The notes beneath the pieces were generated by a model. It saw only the letters and a list, made by a program, of their open reading frames with translations, ran no database searches and had not been told where the DNA came from. A program made the translations under genes and the position numbers. 8,092 bases of DNA. It comes from an uncultured Prevotellaceae bacterium (GTDB lineage Bacteria; Bacteroidota; Bacteroidia; Bacteroidales; Bacteroidaceae). The stretch is taken from assembly GCA_937892315.1 (NCBI GenBank), contig CALAVF010000205.1, positions 1 to 8,092 on the forward strand. Direction: 5' to 3'. Below are positions 5,954-8,092 of this stretch, piece by piece. Within the stretch, counting starts at the first letter, position 1. Each line of letters starts with the position of its first letter.

Positions 5954-5994
5954 ACTATTTGACAATTTACAATTTGCAATTTATTTTACAATTT
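5954..5994. repeat. AT-rich heptamer repeat between pheT and yebC
   Basis: The unit (A/G)CAATTT occurs at 5962-5968, 5969-5975 and 5976-5982 in direct tandem and again at 5988-5994, with a decayed copy ACTATTT at 5954-5960. Runs of this kind between genes are familiar to me from Bacteroides and Prevotella genomes. It fills most of the 61-base spacer and leads directly to the yebC start. Confidence 0.75.
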
Positions 5995-6004
5995 GGATGT
6001 TTGA

Positions 6005-8092
6005 CTATTTGCCACGAACGGTTGCCCCCGTCGCCTTGCAGATATTCTGCTCAATCTTGCTCATGATGGCTTCGATGGCTTTGTCGTTCAAGGTCTTCTC
6101 CTCGCTCTGGAGGGTGAAATTAACGGCATACGACTTCTTGCCGGCTTCGAGGTTCTTGCCTTCATACACATCGAAGAGTTTCACGTCCTTCAGCAGTTTC
6201 TTCTCTGCCTGATAAGCGGCTGCCTCAATCTGAGCAAACTCAACGCCTTCGTCAACGAGCAAGGCAAGGTCACGGCTCACGGCAGGGAACTTGGAGAGGT
6301 CGTAGTAAGACACGGCCACCTTCTTGATTAGTTTCATCAGGTTCGTCCAGTTGATGTCGGCATAGAAGACCGGAGCCTCCACATCGAGTTTCTTTGCCAC
6401 CTTCTTGGTCACAATGCCGAACTCAGCAATCTGCTTGCCGCCACGCTGCGTGATGGTCGTGGCAATCGAGAAGATGTCGTTCTTCTCCTCGCCAAACACA
6501 AGTGCGCCGAATGGCACACCCATACGCTTGAGGATGTTGAGCACGTATGCTTTCATCTCATACACGGTACTTTCCTCATCAGCATGTGCCCAGTTGCCGT
6601 TCACACGTTTGCCTGTCTGCCAGAGGCCGAGGTGATAGTCCTCGCTGTAGGCTGCCAGAATCTTCTTAGACGACTCAGCACTGGCTTTCAGCGTCTCGCC
6701 GTTCTCGTCCACCTTCTCCTGATTGCGTTCTGGAGCAAAGTAGTAGCAGTTGCCAAACTCGAAGAACTTCAGGTCGGGCATACGACGATTACTATTGCGG
6801 GCGATGCACTCCAAGCCACCAAACAGTAACGTCTGACGCAACACACCGAGGTCTTGGCTCAATGGGTTCATCAGTTTCACGCTGTTCTCAGCCTTGTAGG
6901 TCTCGCCGTCTTCATAGTATGAAACTTTCGTCAGCGAGTTGTTGAGTATTTCGTTGAAACCGCATCCCACCAACTGTTCTGCCACGATGTTCTGCAGTTT
7001 ATTGCTCTTGTCCAGTTCGCCCTTCGTGGTCAGCGACGAACGCACCTGCGAAGGAATCTCGATGTTGTTATAGCCATAGATACGAAGAATCTCCTCCACC
7101 ACATCGCAAGGCTTCTTCACATCCACACGAAATGCCGGAGCCTTCACCTGCATCTTCTCGGCATCGCTCGAAAGAATCTCAAAACCGAGGTTCTTCAAGA
7201 TGCTCTGCTGTGTCTCCACAGGCAGTTCCTTGCCAATGAGATCAGCCACATACTTGTACTCAACATCAATGATGGCATCCTGTGGTAGCGTGTCGTTCTT
7301 CACATCCACAATTTCCATGCTGATTTCGCCGCCAGCCAACTCCTGTGCCAACATGGCGGCACGCTTGATGGCATAAATCTGACCAGCGGGGTCGATGCCA
7401 CGCTCGAAGCGGAAACTGGCATCGGTCTGAAGTCCGTGACGACGGGCACTCTTGCGAATCCATGTGGGGTGGAAGTAAGCACTCTCGAAGAGCACATTCT
7501 TCGTGGTCTCGTAAGTACCACTACCCTTTCCACCGAACACACCGGCGATACACATCGGCTCTTCCACATTGCAAATCGCCAAGTCGCGGTCGCTGAGTTT
7601 GTGTTCCTCGCCATCCAGCGTGACGAATGGAGTGCCTTCTGGCAAGGTCTTCACAACCACTTTTCCTCCCTTCACCATATCAGCGTCGAAGCAATGCAGT
7701 GGCTGACCGTAAGCCATCATGATGTAGTTGGTGATATCGACGATGTTGTTGATAGGACGGAGGCCAATGAGCGTCAGCTTTTGTTTAAGCCATTCGGGGC
7801 TTTCCCTGACGGTAACGCCTTTGACGGTAACGCCCGCGTAGCGGGGACAGGCCTCCGTGTTACGGACTTCGACAGGGATGACGAGGTCGTGGTTATCGAC
7901 CGTGAAGGCCTCGCAGCCGGGGCGGCGGAGCGCCGTCTTACGACCGTTCTGCACCAGCCATGCGTAGAGGTCGCGCGCGACGCCCCAGTGTGAGCATGCA
8001 TCACTGTGGTTCGGCGTGATATCTACCTCTATGAGCCAGTAGCTCTCCAGCCCGTAGTATTCGGATGCGGGTGTTCCCACGACGGTGTCGTC
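6005..8092 (-). CDS. pheT: Phenylalanine-tRNA ligase beta subunit, N-terminus cut off by window edge
   Basis: This is the beta chain of the alpha2-beta2 phenylalanyl-tRNA synthetase in the cytoplasm. It shapes the enzyme core, binds tRNA-Phe and hydrolyses Tyr mis-attached to it. 695 residues are visible; the frame stays open through base 8092 (first codons D-D-T-V), so the true start and about 125 residues of tRNA-binding N-terminal domain lie outside. A GTG at 8080 is only an internal valine. Numbered from the first visible codon, residues ~80-240 are the B3/B4 editing domain (LRPINNIVDITNYIMMAYGQ, IAGVFGG, DASFRFERGIDP), ~270-345 the B5 domain (APAFRVDVKKPCDVVEEILR, YGYNNI), ~360-595 the catalytic-like core, and ~600-694 the ferredoxin-fold anticodon-binding domain (FPAVSRDLALLVD to the end). 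The upstream ~300 bases have much higher G+C and GC-ending codons than the rest. Confidence 0.97.
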   Translation of the reverse strand, partial: DDTVVGTPASEYYGLESYWLIEVDITPNHSDACSHWGVARDLYAWLVQNGRKTALRRPGCEAFTVDNHDLVIPVEVRNTEACPRYAGVTVKGVTVRESPEWLKQKLTLIGLRPINNIVDITNYIMMAYGQPLHCFDADMVKGGKVVVKTLPEGTPFVTLDGEEHKLSDRDLAICNVEEPMCIAGVFGGKGSGTYETTKNVLFESAYFHPTWIRKSARRHGLQTDASFRFERGIDPAGQIYAIKRAAMLAQELAGGEISMEIVDVKNDTLPQDAIIDVEYKYVADLIGKELPVETQQSILKNLGFEILSSDAEKMQVKAPAFRVDVKKPCDVVEEILRIYGYNNIEIPSQVRSSLTTKGELDKSNKLQNIVAEQLVGCGFNEILNNSLTKVSYYEDGETYKAENSVKLMNPLSQDLGVLRQTLLFGGLECIARNSNRRMPDLKFFEFGNCYYFAPERNQEKVDENGETLKASAESSKKILAAYSEDYHLGLWQTGKRVNGNWAHADEESTVYEMKAYVLNILKRMGVPFGALVFGEEKNDIFSIATTITQRGGKQIAEFGIVTKKVAKKLDVEAPVFYADINWTNLMKLIKKVAVSYYDLSKFPAVSRDLALLVDEGVEFAQIEAAAYQAEKKLLKDVKLFDVYEGKNLEAGKKSYAVNFTLQSEEKTLNDKAIEAIMSKIEQNICKATGATVRGK

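Noticed and set aside
5944..5979. An upstream ATG for yebC adding 12 residues
   Set aside because: The added residues are a translation of the heptamer repeat; the family N-terminus begins at MGRAFEFRK.
4849..6066. A 405-codon open frame on the plus strand
   Set aside because: It runs antisense across the lipoprotein start, the TSCPD gene and yebC, all of which have recognisable minus-strand products or signals. The translation has no family signature.
6005..8080. GTG at 8080 as the start of pheT
   Set aside because: The frame is open to base 8092 with family-like residues, and the expected N-terminal domain is missing, so this is an internal codon of a truncated gene.

Overview
The window reads as chromosomal DNA of a Bacteroidales bacterium, most likely Prevotellaceae or Bacteroidaceae. 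The evidence is the protein families (a TonB-dependent outer-membrane barrel with an STN domain, an ECF sigma factor with a DUF4974-type anti-sigma factor, a wHTH_6 protein, a Bacteroidetes-type YebC), a promoter of the form TTTG-N19-TAACTTTG, and AT-rich start regions with weak or no Shine-Dalgarno sequence. All eight genes I can support lie on the minus strand, so transcription runs from right to left.

Right part, 8092 to about 4480: a housekeeping-type cluster. pheT (Phe-tRNA synthetase beta chain, cut off by the window edge) is followed by yebC, a small TSCPD-domain protein and a small lipoprotein. The gaps are 61, 6 and 8 bases, so at least the last three look co-transcribed. The cluster ends in two tandem intrinsic terminators; the first one overlaps the end of the lipoprotein gene, with the stop codon in its loop. 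The upstream ~300 bases of pheT are clearly richer in G+C (about 62% against about 50%) than the rest of the gene.

Middle, 4440 to 4007: a one-gene unit. A recognisable Bacteroidetes promoter, with an A-tract inverted repeat just upstream, drives a 70-residue winged-helix protein. It ends at a strong bidirectional hairpin terminator.

Left part, 3930 to 186: a three-gene cell-surface signalling unit. An ECF sigma factor overlaps its membrane anti-sigma factor by 14 bases, and a TonB-dependent receptor follows 15 bases later. The anti-sigma factor ends in an STN-like (DUF4974-type) periplasmic domain with no recognisable FecR beta-domain before it, and the receptor begins with its own STN domain. 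The expected logic is that the receptor signals through its periplasmic N-terminus to the anti-sigma factor, which releases the sigma factor. No susD-like or substrate-processing gene lies in the window, so the ligand is unknown.

Left edge, 1 to 105: a near-perfect 105-base palindrome begins exactly at base 1. It could be a foldback or MITE-like element, a structured terminator, or an assembly artefact at a contig end. I see no RNA genes, insertion-sequence transposases, CRISPR arrays or plus-strand genes. I found no convincing new defence or mobile system; the best leads are the edge palindrome, the composition break in pheT and the compact signalling cassette.
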